A DNA stretch of 49,078 nucleotides from NCBI RefSeq assembly GCF_041675725.1, contig NZ_JBAYTI010000020.1, positions 1-49,078 on the forward strand, in the 5' to 3' direction. Made by a program: the position numbers and the translations under genes. The notes beneath the pieces were generated by a model, which made no database searches, was not told the DNA's origin, and saw only the letters and a program-made list of their open reading frames with translations. This stretch comes from Castellaniella sp041675725 (GTDB lineage Bacteria > Pseudomonadota > Gammaproteobacteria > Burkholderiales > Burkholderiaceae_B). How positions within the stretch are numbered: position 1 is the stretch's first letter; each line of letters opens with the position of its first letter. This document shows positions 16,273 through 26,178 of the stretch, in pieces.

Positions 16273-17691
16273 TCAGCGCGCCGCGAGCCAGCGCACCACG
16301 GCATCGTCGAAGGCGCGCACCTGGGCGGCCTGGCCATCATTGACCATGCTGACCAGGATATAGTATTTGCCACTGGCACCGCGCACATAGCCCGCCAACG
16401 CGCGCGCATCGCGCAAGGTACCTGTCTTCAGGTGCGCCTGGCCGCGAGTCTGTGCGTCTTTCAGCCGCCTGCGCACGGTGCCGTCCACCCCCGAGATCGC
16501 CAGCGAGGCCACGTACTCGGGCATCAACGGCGAGCGCCAGGCCACATCGAGCATCTGGGCCAGGCCCCGCGCCGTGACGCGCGCCTCGCGCGACAGGCCC
16601 GAGCCGTTATCCAGCACCCATCCAGCCGTATCCACCCCCTGCCCCGCCAATACCTGCCCCACGGCCCGGGCGCTGCCGGTGGCCGTAGCGCCCGGGCCGT
16701 CGAGCTCGGTGCCGAGGGTCAGCAAGGTCATGCGGGCCATGACATTGTTGCTGTACTTGTTGATCTGGCCAATCGTGCTTGCCAGCGTAGGCGAATCATG
16801 GCCGACGAGCTCGCGCGCATCGCCCGGCACGGCGCCGGATCGGATGCCGCGTGCCAGCGTACCGCCGAGCTCCTTCCAGAGCAGGCGGAACAGGGACTCG
16901 AAGTGCGCCACGGGCGTGCCGACCAGCCGGTAAAGGCTGAACTCGCCACACTCGCCGCTGGCCTTGCCCGACACTTGCACCACGGCCCGGCCGGCCTGGG
17001 GCATCACCTGGGCCGTGACCACGGGCCGCGCCTTGCAGGCGCCGTTCAGCCATTCGACACGGCCCTGTACCTGTACCCCTCGCAACGGTGGATCCAGGAT
17101 GGGGATCCACTGGCGGGCCGTGCGATCCGGATAGAACAACACGCGGGTCGCCCCAAAACCGACCAGCAGCGCATCCGGGCTGGCGTTGTAGGCCCGATCC
17201 GGCTGGGCGTCGAACTCGCCCGGATCGATGGCCACATCGCCGAACAGCCGACGATCCACGACGACTTCGGACACGTTCTTCACGCCCCGCACGCGCAGCT
17301 CGCGCAGGGTGTGCCAGAGATCTTCCAACGTGAACCAGGGGTCGCCGGCCGCCTGTATGTACAGCGGCCCGGACAAGGTCCCCTGCGCATCCAGCCGGGC
17401 CTTCGCGTCGGCCAGAAAGCGGGTGCGCCAGACGAAATCCGGCCCCAGTGTCGACAAGGCCGCCCAAGTGGTGACCAGCTTCATCACCGAGGCCGGGTTG
17501 CGCGGCACCTGGCTGTGCAGGCTGGCGACCACCGGCCCGCCCGCCTCGCGGATCTCGAGCGACAGGGCGGCATCGGGGAGCCGGGTCGCCTTCCAGGCCG
17601 ACTGCAGTTCGGGCGGCAATCCCTGGGCCTGGCTGGCCGAAACGAAACCCGCCAGCAACCAGGCCGCTGCACAACGCCACAGCATGTTCAT
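16273..17691 (-). CDS. dacB: D-alanyl-D-alanine carboxypeptidase/endopeptidase (PBP4 type)
   Basis: Periplasmic class C penicillin-binding protein that trims or cleaves peptidoglycan cross-links. The 472-residue product begins with a signal peptide (MNMLWRCAAAWLLAG, cleavage probably after SQAQ). The active-site serine is S68 in SVMK (68-71); the second motif is SNN in NKYSNNVMARM and the third is KTG in HLKTGTL. The long insert between SxxK and SxN is typical of the group. ATG 17691 has GGGGGA upstream; in-frame codons further out do not give a better signal peptide. It lies 48 bases after lnt. Confidence 0.93.
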   Translation of the reverse strand: MNMLWRCAAAWLLAGFVSASQAQGLPPELQSAWKATRLPDAALSLEIREAGGPVVASLHSQVPRNPASVMKLVTTWAALSTLGPDFVWRTRFLADAKARLDAQGTLSGPLYIQAAGDPWFTLEDLWHTLRELRVRGVKNVSEVVVDRRLFGDVAIDPGEFDAQPDRAYNASPDALLVGFGATRVLFYPDRTARQWIPILDPPLRGVQVQGRVEWLNGACKARPVVTAQVMPQAGRAVVQVSGKASGECGEFSLYRLVGTPVAHFESLFRLLWKELGGTLARGIRSGAVPGDARELVGHDSPTLASTIGQINKYSNNVMARMTLLTLGTELDGPGATATGSARAVGQVLAGQGVDTAGWVLDNGSGLSREARVTARGLAQMLDVAWRSPLMPEYVASLAISGVDGTVRRRLKDAQTRGQAHLKTGTLRDARALAGYVRGASGKYYILVSMVNDGQAAQVRAFDDAVVRWLAAR

Positions 17692-17739
17692 TCGTATTCC
17701 CCCAGCGGGTGATTCGGGCCGCATGACCCCGAGCGGCCC

Positions 17740-19476
17740 TCAGGAAGCCGCACGCTTGCTGCGTCTTTTTATCACAACAGCCAGCCCCAGCATCCACACG
17801 GACCAGGCCAGCACCGGCAGATTGCGCCAGCGCACGTACGGCGTCAGGCCTTGCCAGCCCTGGATCTCGACGTCGAGCACCCCGGGACGGCCGGTATCCA
17901 GCCGCGCGTACACCTGACCCCGCGGACCGATCGCGGCCGTCAGGCCGGTATTGGTGGCACGTACCATGGGCCGCGCCGTCTCCAGGGTGCGCAGACGCGC
18001 CATCTGCAGGTGTTGGCGCAAGGCCCAACTGTCGCCGAACCAAGCCAGGTTGCCCAGGTTGACGAGGATGCTGGCCCCCTCGGGATTCGCTGCCGACGGC
18101 GCGACGCCCGCCGCGATTTCTTCGCTGAACGTGTCTTCGTAGCAAATGTTGAACGCCAGGGTCTGGTCTCCCAGGCGCAAAACCGGCTGGTCATCGGCGC
18201 CGCGGTCGAAATCCCCCAACGGAATGCGCATGGCCCGCACGAACCAGTGAAAACCGAACGGAATGAATTCGCCAAAAGGGACCAGATGACGTTTGTCGTA
18301 GTGCCAGGCACGCCCCCCTTGTTCCATGACCCGCCCCTGGGCGTCGAGTGCCAGGGCGGCGTTGGTGTGACGCGCGCCGCGCGCGCCCGGCGCCGCATCC
18401 CGCTGGCCGTCGCCCCCGGCTGGCCGATGCAATGGCACCCCCAGCACGATCGGGGCCTGCCCGCTGCGCGCGGCGTGTTCCCAACCGTCCCAAACCTCCA
18501 GGGGCACGCGATCCTGGAAAATCGGAATGGAGGTCTCCGGCAGCAAGACCAGCGCCGGACGGTCGTCGTCCGACTTGGGCGCCAGCGCCGCCAGATCCTG
18601 CAGGCGCACCTGCTCATCGAGAAACCGTGAGGGATCAAATTTCTCGGACTGCGGCGTGGCCGGTTGCACGAGCCTCAGCAAGACCGGCGCCCCACGGGGC
18701 GCGCCCCACTGGATGTAGCCCAGGGCGATGCCGGCCAGCCCTGTGGCCAACGCCGCACCCAGCACGGCCGCCGCACTGCGATCCCAGGGCGGCAGGTTCC
18801 TGGCGCGCACCATCAGCACGACGGCCACGGCGGCAAAGGCCGCCAGCCAGCTCGCGCCATAGACGCCCAGCAGTGGGGTCCAAGCGGCGAACATCCCGTC
18901 GGCATGGGCATAGCCGCCCTGCAGCCAAGTGAAGCCGGTGAACAACGTGCCGCGCAGCCATTCACCCAGCGTCCAGGCCGACGCCCAGGTCGTCGCGATC
19001 AGGCACTGGGCCCACGCGCGCTGACGGGGATGCGCGCGCCCGGCCAACAGGGCTGCGGACAGGCCACAGGCGAGCGCCCCATACAACGCCATCGCCGCCG
19101 CGAAAATGAGCAGCGCCCCGACCGACAGGATCCAGGGCAAGCCGCCGTAGCGGTGCATGCTGATGACCAGCCAATAGACGCCGACGGAAAATTGCGCCAG
19201 ACCGAACAGCCATGCGCGCCAGGCCGCCTGGCGCGGCGTGGTCGCCCGCAGCGTGGCAGACGCCAGCACCGCCAGTGAAAGGATCTGCACGAAAGGCAGG
19301 CTCCATCCCGGCAGAGGCCCCGGCGCAAAGCTCAGGGCCTGGAGCAGGCCCGCCAGCAACAGCAGCCCACTGCGCCCCGCGCCCCGCATCTTGGCCTGCA
19401 GGCCGGGTTCCCCGGTCGACCCGGCAGGATCCCCCGCCCCTGACACCGCACCCGGTGATGCGCCGTCAGGCTGCAT
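17740..19476 (-). CDS. lnt: apolipoprotein N-acyltransferase
   Basis: Inner-membrane enzyme that adds the third acyl chain to lipoproteins. The N-terminal half has six or more membrane segments; the C-terminal half is a nitrilase domain. The triad is visible as Glu in LLPETSIP, Lys in HYDKRHLVPFGEFIPFG and Cys in FNICYEDTF. From ATG 19476 it has 578 residues, with about 30 non-conserved residues before the first helix; ATG 19389 would give 549. I prefer 19476 because it overlaps the corC stop by 11 bases, but this is uncertain. Confidence 0.95.
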   Translation of the reverse strand: MQPDGASPGAVSGAGDPAGSTGEPGLQAKMRGAGRSGLLLLAGLLQALSFAPGPLPGWSLPFVQILSLAVLASATLRATTPRQAAWRAWLFGLAQFSVGVYWLVISMHRYGGLPWILSVGALLIFAAAMALYGALACGLSAALLAGRAHPRQRAWAQCLIATTWASAWTLGEWLRGTLFTGFTWLQGGYAHADGMFAAWTPLLGVYGASWLAAFAAVAVVLMVRARNLPPWDRSAAAVLGAALATGLAGIALGYIQWGAPRGAPVLLRLVQPATPQSEKFDPSRFLDEQVRLQDLAALAPKSDDDRPALVLLPETSIPIFQDRVPLEVWDGWEHAARSGQAPIVLGVPLHRPAGGDGQRDAAPGARGARHTNAALALDAQGRVMEQGGRAWHYDKRHLVPFGEFIPFGFHWFVRAMRIPLGDFDRGADDQPVLRLGDQTLAFNICYEDTFSEEIAAGVAPSAANPEGASILVNLGNLAWFGDSWALRQHLQMARLRTLETARPMVRATNTGLTAAIGPRGQVYARLDTGRPGVLDVEIQGWQGLTPYVRWRNLPVLAWSVWMLGLAVVIKRRSKRAAS

Positions 19477-20347
19477 GTTCCGGCGTGGGTTCTGGCTCGG
19501 CTCTTTGCACGTGCAGCCAATGCGCCCGCTTGCCGTCCGCCCCGACCACCGTGAAGACCAGGCCCTGGGACTCGAAGCGTTCGCCCCGCCGCGGGATGTG
19601 ACCCAGCTCGGCTGCCAGCCAGCCATTCAGCGTATCGCATTCATCATCGGGCAGCTGCACGTGGAACATGTGATTGAAATCCTCGATTTCCGTCGTGCCC
19701 ATGGCCCGCCAGCTGTTTTCGCCCGTGCGGAAAATGGTTTTTTCGGCGGCCTCGTCGAATTCGTCTTCGATTTCACCCACGATCTGCTCGAGCACGTCTT
19801 CCATGGTGACCAGGCCCGAGACGCCGCCGTGTTCGTCGATGACGATGGCCAGATGATTGCGGCTGGCCCGGAATTCCTGGAGCAGTTCGTTCAGTGGCTT
19901 GGTTTCGGGGATGAATACCGGCGGCCGCACCAGCGCCCGCAGATCCAGGGTCTGATCGGACCACGTCAGCAGCAGGTCTTTGGCGAGCAGTACGCCAATG
20001 ATGTTTTCGCGATCGCCCTCGAAGACCGGAAAGCGGGAGTGCCCCGTTTCGGTGATCATGGGCAGAAGCTCGGACAGCGGGCTGCGGATGTCCAGCATGT
20101 CCATGCGCGAGCGCGACACCATGATGTCGGCGACCGTCATGTCGGCGACTTCGAGGGCCCCGGAGATCATGGCGTATGACTCGCCATCCAGCACCGAATG
20201 ATCATGGGCGGCTTCGAGTACGGCCCGGATGTCGTTTCGGTCGGTCGGGGGGGCAGGCCGCAACAAAGCCCTGAGACGAGAGAAGAAGGAACCGGGCGCA
20301 CTGCGCGCAGGTCGGGGTTCGGGATCAGGTGGTAAAGGGTCTGACAT
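19466..20347 (-). CDS. corC: CorC/HlyC-family CBS-domain protein
   Basis: Cytosolic protein linked to Mg/Co efflux. The 293-residue product has an N-terminal stretch, two CBS domains from about 70 to 190 (ADIMVSRSRMDMLD and the conserved DEHGGVSGLVTMEDVLEQIV) and a C-terminal transporter-associated domain with DDECDTLNGWLAAELG. It sits in the standard order miaB-ybeZ-ybeY-corC-lnt. CorC does not itself transport ions. Confidence 0.93.
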   Translation of the reverse strand: MSDPLPPDPEPRPARSAPGSFFSRLRALLRPAPPTDRNDIRAVLEAAHDHSVLDGESYAMISGALEVADMTVADIMVSRSRMDMLDIRSPLSELLPMITETGHSRFPVFEGDRENIIGVLLAKDLLLTWSDQTLDLRALVRPPVFIPETKPLNELLQEFRASRNHLAIVIDEHGGVSGLVTMEDVLEQIVGEIEDEFDEAAEKTIFRTGENSWRAMGTTEIEDFNHMFHVQLPDDECDTLNGWLAAELGHIPRRGERFESQGLVFTVVGADGKRAHWLHVQRAEPEPTPEHAA

Positions 20348-20394
20348 TGTCCGTAGGACGAGTGACGGAAACTGTAGGATAACCGATAAGGATC

Positions 20395-20880
20395 TTAGCC
20401 GTCGGCCTCGATCTTGTAGGGGTCGGGTATGCCCTGAGCGGCCAGAATGCGGGTTTCCAGGGCTTCCATCGCGCGGGCTTCGTCATCCTGCACGTGGTCG
20501 TAGCCCAGCGCATGCAGCACGCCGTGGGTGACCAGGTGCGCCGCGTGCTGCTGCAACGGCTTGCCCTGGCTGGCGGCCTCGCGCGCCATGACCGGCAGGC
20601 ACAGCACGATGTCGGCCCGCAGGCAGCCATCGGGCCCGCAGCCATATTCGAACGTCAGCACATTGGTGGCGGCATCGCGCCGGCGCCAGGCCGAGTTCAA
20701 GCGGCGGCCTTCGGGCTCATCGACGATGCGCAGGGTCAGGGCCACCGGCTGGGGCGGCGCATCGGCCTCGGGGGCCAGCGCCGCCTGCAGAGCCCGCCCG
20801 ACCCAGCGCCGCAAGCGCCAGCGCGGCAGCTCGGGGGCCTGGACCGCATACTGCACGCTGAGGCTGAACTCAGGATACAT
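20395..20880 (-). CDS. ybeY: endoribonuclease YbeY, rRNA maturation factor
   Basis: Zinc-dependent RNase acting in 16S rRNA 3-prime maturation and ribosome quality control. The 161-residue product carries the metal motif H119-x3-H123-x5-H129 within HLVTHGVLHALGYDH. It also has the family stretch RRRDAATNVLTFEY. The ATG lies 11 bases inside the end of ybeZ. The pairing with PhoH-like YbeZ is conserved across bacteria. Confidence 0.96.
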   Translation of the reverse strand: MYPEFSLSVQYAVQAPELPRWRLRRWVGRALQAALAPEADAPPQPVALTLRIVDEPEGRRLNSAWRRRDAATNVLTFEYGCGPDGCLRADIVLCLPVMAREAASQGKPLQQHAAHLVTHGVLHALGYDHVQDDEARAMEALETRILAAQGIPDPYKIEADG

Positions 20881-21850
20881 GATCGCCTGCGCGCTCGTAG
20901 GCGTCGACGATGCGTGCCACCAGCGGATGCCTCACGACGTCGCGGCTGGTGAAGCGCGTATGGGCGATGCCGGGCACCGCTTCGAGCACCTCGAGCGCAT
21001 GCAGCAGACCGCTGCGTTGCCCCTTGGGCAGGTCGACCTGGGTCGGATCCCCATTGATCACCGCCTTGCTGCCAAACCCGATGCGGGTCAGGAACATCTT
21101 CATCTGTTCCGGCGTGGTGTTCTGGGCCTCATCGAGGATCACGAAGGCATGGTTCAGCGTACGCCCGCGCATATAGGCCAGCGGCGCGATTTCTATGGTC
21201 TGCTTCTCGAACAGCTTCTGCGTGCGCTCGAAGCCCAGCAGGTCATAAAGGGCGTCGTACAGCGGCCGCAGGTAGGGGTCCACCTTCTGCACCAGATCGC
21301 CTGGCAGGAAACCCAGGCGCTCGCCAGCCTCGACGGCCGGCCGGGTCAGCACCAGCCGCGCCACCGACTCGCGCTCGAGCGCGTCGATCGCACAGGCCAC
21401 TGCGAGCCAGGTCTTGCCGGTGCCCGCCGGCCCGACGCCAAAGGTGACGTCGTGCTTGAGAATGGCATTGAGGTAATCGCGCTGGCGCGGCGTGCGCGGA
21501 CGCAGGTCGGATTTGCGCGTGCGCAGATCCAGGCTGCCGTCGTCTACCGGCGGCAGATCGGGCAGCGCACCGGCCGTGGCCGGATCGGAGCGGGCACCGA
21601 GCTCGACCAGCCCCAATTGCAGCGCCTCGAGCGTCAAGCCGCCCTCGGGCGTGTGTTCGTGGAACCAGCGCAGCGCCTTGGCGGCCTGCCGGGCCTGGGC
21701 GCCGCGCACTGTGAAGCGGCTGCCACGGCGCCGGATCTCGACCCCGTAGGCCTGCGCGATCTGCTGCAGATTACGGTCGAGCGGTCCGCACAGCTGAGCC
21801 AAGCGGGCATTGTCGCCCTCCAGATCGAGAACCAGGGGGCGCTCGCTCAC
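20870..21850 (-). CDS. ybeZ: PhoH-like ATPase YbeZ
   Basis: P-loop ATPase that works with YbeY in RNA metabolism. The 326-residue product has Walker A GPAGTGKT, Walker B FVILDEAQNTTPEQMKMFL and the conserved INGDPTQVDLP. The N-terminal 110 residues resemble the KH-like domain of this family. The GTG start overlaps the miaB stop as GTGA, so translation is probably coupled. Confidence 0.95.
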   Translation of the reverse strand: MSERPLVLDLEGDNARLAQLCGPLDRNLQQIAQAYGVEIRRRGSRFTVRGAQARQAAKALRWFHEHTPEGGLTLEALQLGLVELGARSDPATAGALPDLPPVDDGSLDLRTRKSDLRPRTPRQRDYLNAILKHDVTFGVGPAGTGKTWLAVACAIDALERESVARLVLTRPAVEAGERLGFLPGDLVQKVDPYLRPLYDALYDLLGFERTQKLFEKQTIEIAPLAYMRGRTLNHAFVILDEAQNTTPEQMKMFLTRIGFGSKAVINGDPTQVDLPKGQRSGLLHALEVLEAVPGIAHTRFTSRDVVRHPLVARIVDAYERAGDHVS

Positions 21851-23334
21851 TGGCCTACCCGTTGGGAATCGGTGCCCTGGATGACGCCGCGCAGGGTGTT
21901 GGCCAGGCTCTGCGTGATGCGGACGTCGACCATCTGCCCGATCAGGCGCGGCGGCCCGGGAAAATTGACGATGCGGTTGTTTTCCGTCCGGCCCTTGAGA
22001 TCGGCGGCGTCCTTGCGCGAATGACCTTCGACCAGCAGGCGCTGCACGGTGCCCACCATGGCTTGCGCATACGCCTGCGCCTGCTCGTTGATCAGGGCTT
22101 GCAGGCGATGGAGCCGTTCGAGCTTGACGTCATGGGGCGTGTCATCGGCCAGATCGGCGGCGGGGGTGCCGGGGCGTTTTGAATAGACGAACGAAAATGA
22201 CTGGTCAAAGCCGATGTCGCGCGCGAGATCGAGTGTCCCCTGGAAATCGGCTTCTGTCTCGCCAGGGAAGCCGACGATGAAATCCGACGACAGCGTCATG
22301 TCGGGCCGGACCTTGCGCAGCCGCCGGATAATGGCGCGGTACTCGAGCACGGAGTAGCCGCGCTTCATGGCGGCCAGCACCCGGTCGCTGCCCGACTGCA
22401 CCGGCAGGTGCAGGAACGGCACCAGCTTGGGCAGTGCGCCATGGGCCTGGATGAGCCGCGCCGTCATTTCTTTGGGGTGCGACGTGACATACCGGATGCG
22501 CTCGATGCCCGGGATGTCGTGCACGTATTCGAGCAACATGGCGAAATCGGCGACCTCGCCGGATGGCCCCACGGGACCGCGGTAGGCATTGACATTCTGC
22601 CCGAGCAAGGTGACTTCGCGCACCCCCTGGTCGGCCAGCCCGGCGATCTCGACGAGCACGTCATCGAATGGGCGGGAGACCTCGGGGCCGCGCGTGTACG
22701 GCACGACGCAGAAGCTGCAATACTTGCTGCAGCCTTCCATGACAGAAACGAAGGCGCTGGGGCCCTCGACCCGCGCCGGCGGCAGCGCGTCGAATTTTTC
22801 GATGAGCGGAAACGAGATGTCGACCTGCGCGCGCCCCGATGCCCGGCGCTGGTCGATCATCTGCGGCAGACGATGCAGGGTCTGCGGGCCAAAGACCAGG
22901 TCGACGTACGGTGCGCGCTCGACGATGGCCGCGCCTTCCTGGCTGGCCACGCATCCCCCCACCCCGATGATCAAGTCTGGATTTTTCTGCTTCAGCGGCT
23001 GCACCCGGCCCAGATCGGAAAACACCTTTTCCTGGGCTTTTTCACGCACCGAACACGTATTGAAGAGAATGATGTCGGCGTCTTCGGGCGTTTGCGTGAG
23101 CTCGACCCCGCGCGTGGCCCGAAGAACGTCGGCCATTTTCTCGGAATCGTACTCGTTCATCTGGCAGCCAAATGTACGGATGTACAACTTGCGGGCCCGG
23201 GCGCCGGGCTGGGACGGCGGCAGCTGCTCGACCAGGGCGCGGATGGCGTCGTGGTCGGTGCCCCGGGGCCCCGTCGGGCCGCTGCCGGTCTTGCGGGGCA
23301 CGACGCCCGGGCGGCGTACGGAGGATTCTTGCAT
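21847..23334 (-). CDS. miaB: tRNA-2-methylthio-N6-dimethylallyladenosine synthase
   Basis: Radical-SAM methylthiotransferase acting on A37 of tRNAs. The 495-residue product has the N-terminal UPF0004 cysteines C57, C94 and C128 (TFGCQMN, NTCSVRE, GGCVAS), the radical-SAM cluster C202-x3-C206-x2-C209 (GCSKYCSFC) and a TRAM domain near 400-470. About 45 N-terminal residues are extra and low in conservation, so the true start could be later. It begins 3 bases after the secF stop. Confidence 0.96.
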   Translation of the reverse strand: MQESSVRRPGVVPRKTGSGPTGPRGTDHDAIRALVEQLPPSQPGARARKLYIRTFGCQMNEYDSEKMADVLRATRGVELTQTPEDADIILFNTCSVREKAQEKVFSDLGRVQPLKQKNPDLIIGVGGCVASQEGAAIVERAPYVDLVFGPQTLHRLPQMIDQRRASGRAQVDISFPLIEKFDALPPARVEGPSAFVSVMEGCSKYCSFCVVPYTRGPEVSRPFDDVLVEIAGLADQGVREVTLLGQNVNAYRGPVGPSGEVADFAMLLEYVHDIPGIERIRYVTSHPKEMTARLIQAHGALPKLVPFLHLPVQSGSDRVLAAMKRGYSVLEYRAIIRRLRKVRPDMTLSSDFIVGFPGETEADFQGTLDLARDIGFDQSFSFVYSKRPGTPAADLADDTPHDVKLERLHRLQALINEQAQAYAQAMVGTVQRLLVEGHSRKDAADLKGRTENNRIVNFPGPPRLIGQMVDVRITQSLANTLRGVIQGTDSQRVGQ

Positions 23335-23337
23335 GCG

Positions 23338-24273
23338 CTAACCCAATTCGACTTCGGGGCCGTCTTTTTTGATGGGCCGCACCAGGTCTTCACGCTTGAT
23401 GCCCATCCACATGGCCAGGGCGGCGGCCACGAACACAGACGAGTAGATCCCGAACCAGATCCCTATGGTGAGGGCCAGCGAGAAATTGTGCAAGGTCGGC
23501 CCGCCAAAGAAGAACATCGAGAGCACCATCATCTGGGTGGAACCATGGGTGATGACCGTACGCGAGATGTTCTGCGTGATCGAGGCATTGATGATCTCGC
23601 GCACCGATGCCTTGCGCTGCTTGCGGAAGTTCTCTCGGATCCGGTCCATCACCACGACGGACTCGTTGACCGAATAGCCCAACACGGCCAATACCCCGGC
23701 CAACACCGAGAGCGAGAACTCCCATTGAAAGAATGCGAAAAAGCCCAGAATGATGACCACGTCGTGCAGGTTCGCGATGGCACACGACGCGGCCAGCTTC
23801 CACTCGAAGCGGATGGCCAGGTAGATCATGATGCCGACCACCACGAACAGCAGCGCCATGAGCCCGTTATGGAGCAGTTCCTGGCCCACTTGCGGGCCCA
23901 CGAACTCGACCCGGCGCAGCTGCACGTCGGGGCTCTGCACCTGCAGGGCGGAGAGCACCGTCCGGCTCTGGGTGGCCGTGTCTTCGCCCGGACGCACGGG
24001 CAGGCGGATCATCACATCTTGCGACGTGCCGAAATTCTGCACCTGGAAATCGGTATAGCCCAGCGCGTCGATGGCCTGGCGGATTTCCCCCACGGGTGCC
24101 GATTGGCTGTAGTGCACCTCCATCACGGTGCCGCCCGTGAATTCGATGGACAGGTGAAAGCCCCGCGTGGCGATGAACAGGACAGCGAGCAGAAACGTGA
24201 CCAGGCTGATGATGTTCAGGATCAACGCATGCCGCATGAACGGAATGGTGCGGTGGATACGGAAGAATTCCAT
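23338..24273 (-). CDS. secF: protein translocase subunit SecF
   Basis: Inner-membrane RND-type partner of SecD that uses proton motive force to finish preprotein export. The 311-residue product has one N-terminal helix, a periplasmic domain starting with IEFTGGTVMEV and five C-terminal membrane segments including GYSVNESVVVMDRIRENFR. ATG 24273 has AGAGG upstream. It starts 13 bases after secD in the order yajC-secD-secF. Confidence 0.97.
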   Translation of the reverse strand: MEFFRIHRTIPFMRHALILNIISLVTFLLAVLFIATRGFHLSIEFTGGTVMEVHYSQSAPVGEIRQAIDALGYTDFQVQNFGTSQDVMIRLPVRPGEDTATQSRTVLSALQVQSPDVQLRRVEFVGPQVGQELLHNGLMALLFVVVGIMIYLAIRFEWKLAASCAIANLHDVVIILGFFAFFQWEFSLSVLAGVLAVLGYSVNESVVVMDRIRENFRKQRKASVREIINASITQNISRTVITHGSTQMMVLSMFFFGGPTLHNFSLALTIGIWFGIYSSVFVAAALAMWMGIKREDLVRPIKKDGPEVELG

Positions 24274-24286
24274 GGCGTGCCTCTGT

Positions 24287-26158
24287 TCAGTCTTGCTTGG
24301 GTTTCCAGACCTGCCCAATCGATATGGACTTGAGCTTGCGCTTGCGCCCATACCAGAGATTGGCCAGCGCCCGCACCCCCACCACCGAAGAGAACATGGA
24401 GGTGAGTATGCCGATGCAGTGGACCACTGCAAACCCGCGTACCGGGCCCGTGCCAAACGCCAGTAGCGCAATCCCCACGATGAGGCTGGTGAGGTTGGAG
24501 TCGAAGATGGTGGCCCAGGCCCGGTCGAACCCCAGATGGATGGCCTGCTGAGGTGGCAGGCCTGCCCGCAGTTCTTCGCGGATGCGCTCGTTGATGAGTA
24601 CGTTGGCATCGATGGCCATGCCCAGCGTCAGCGCAATGGCCGCGATACCGGGCAGAGTGAGCGTGGCCTGCAGCATAGAGAGCACCGCCAGCAGCAGCAG
24701 CACGTTGAAGCTCAGCCCCAGCGTGGAGAACAGCCCGAACAGGTGGTAGTACGCAATGATGAAGATGGCAATGGCGGTGAAGCCCCACAAGGTGGAGTCG
24801 AAACCCTGCTTGATGTTGGCCGCCCCCAGGCTGGGCCCGATGGTGCGTTCTTCGATGATCTGCATGGGCGCCGCCAGCGACCCGGCGCGCAGCAGCAGGG
24901 AGACGTCGGCTGCTTCCTGGGCAGTCATGCTGCCGGAGATCTGCACGTGCCCGCCGGGGATTTCAGAGCGGATCACCGGCGCGGTCACGATCTCGCCCTG
25001 GTTGTTCTCGAACAGCACGATGGCCATGCGCCGGCCGATGTTGTCGCGGGTGACGTCGCGGAAAATGCGCGAACCCTTGGCATCCAGCGTCAGGTTGACC
25101 GTCGGTTGCTGAGTCTGCTGATCACGCCCCGGCTGGGCATCCTGGAGGTTCTCGCCGGTCAGGATGACCTGGCGGCGCAACAGCAGCGGACGCCCCTCGC
25201 GGTCGTTGTAGCGCACCAGCCCGAAGGGCACCTTGCCGGATGCCAAGGCCGCCTGCGCCGCGGGCGACTCGTCGACCATGTGGATTTCGAGGGTGGCCGT
25301 ACGGCCCAGGATTTCCTTCGCCTTGGCGACGTCCTGGACCCCCGGCAGCTGCACCACGATACGATCCCCACCCTGCTGCTGGATGATGGGCTCGGCCACC
25401 CCGAGCTCGTTGATGCGATTGTGCAGCGTCTGGATGTTCTGCTTGAGCGCGTTGTCCTGCACTTGCGTGATGGCCGAAGGCGTCAGTGTGCCGGTCAGTT
25501 GCCACTGGTCGCCCGAGCGCGCCGTCACGAACTGCATTTCGGGCATCATGCGGCGCAGGAGATCCGCTGCCGCATCGCGCTCGGCCTCGGTCACGAAGCT
25601 TGCGCGCACAGCCTGGCCGGCCCGCTCGACGTCGTCGAACTTGATCTTGGCATCGCGCAGGGTGCTGCGGGTTTCACTGGCCACCGAATCGTAGCGGCTG
25701 ACCAGTGCGCCCTGCATGTCGACCTGCAGCAGGAAATGCACCCCGCCCCGCAAGTCCAGCCCCAGGTACATGGGGTGCGCCCCGAGCGCCGTCAGCCAGC
25801 CTGGCGTCGCCGACATTAGGTTCAGCGCCACCGTGTAGTCGGGGTTCGCCGGGTCGGGGTTGAGTGCTTTTTCGAGCAGGTCCTTGGCGGCAAGCTGGAT
25901 ATCGGTGCTTTCGAACCGCAAGCGTACGGCCCCGACCGGGCCGTTCATTTCGAACGTACCCGCCATCGGCTGAATGCCGTTCTGCTCGAGCACCTGCTCG
26001 GCGCGCAGCAGGGTGTCATGCTCGACCTTGACCGATGTCTTTGCCCCTGCGATCTGCACGGCGGGTGATTCGCCATAGAAATTCGGCAAGGTGTACAGCA
26101 CGCCGATGATCACGGCCGCCAGTACGATGAGGTATTTCCAGAGGGGGTATCGGTTCAT
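24287..26158 (-). CDS. secD: protein translocase subunit SecD
   Basis: Forms SecDF with SecF and YajC. The 623-residue product starts MNRYPLWKYLIVLAAVIIGV (first membrane helix). It has the large periplasmic domain with YLGLDLRGGVHFLL near 130 and five terminal helices with GMAIDANVLINERIREELR, where the Asp/Arg charges of the proton path lie. Length and order match the betaproteobacterial form. Confidence 0.97.
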   Translation of the reverse strand: MNRYPLWKYLIVLAAVIIGVLYTLPNFYGESPAVQIAGAKTSVKVEHDTLLRAEQVLEQNGIQPMAGTFEMNGPVGAVRLRFESTDIQLAAKDLLEKALNPDPANPDYTVALNLMSATPGWLTALGAHPMYLGLDLRGGVHFLLQVDMQGALVSRYDSVASETRSTLRDAKIKFDDVERAGQAVRASFVTEAERDAAADLLRRMMPEMQFVTARSGDQWQLTGTLTPSAITQVQDNALKQNIQTLHNRINELGVAEPIIQQQGGDRIVVQLPGVQDVAKAKEILGRTATLEIHMVDESPAAQAALASGKVPFGLVRYNDREGRPLLLRRQVILTGENLQDAQPGRDQQTQQPTVNLTLDAKGSRIFRDVTRDNIGRRMAIVLFENNQGEIVTAPVIRSEIPGGHVQISGSMTAQEAADVSLLLRAGSLAAPMQIIEERTIGPSLGAANIKQGFDSTLWGFTAIAIFIIAYYHLFGLFSTLGLSFNVLLLLAVLSMLQATLTLPGIAAIALTLGMAIDANVLINERIREELRAGLPPQQAIHLGFDRAWATIFDSNLTSLIVGIALLAFGTGPVRGFAVVHCIGILTSMFSSVVGVRALANLWYGRKRKLKSISIGQVWKPKQD

Positions 26159-26178
26159 GGTCGAACAGCCTGAAGGTG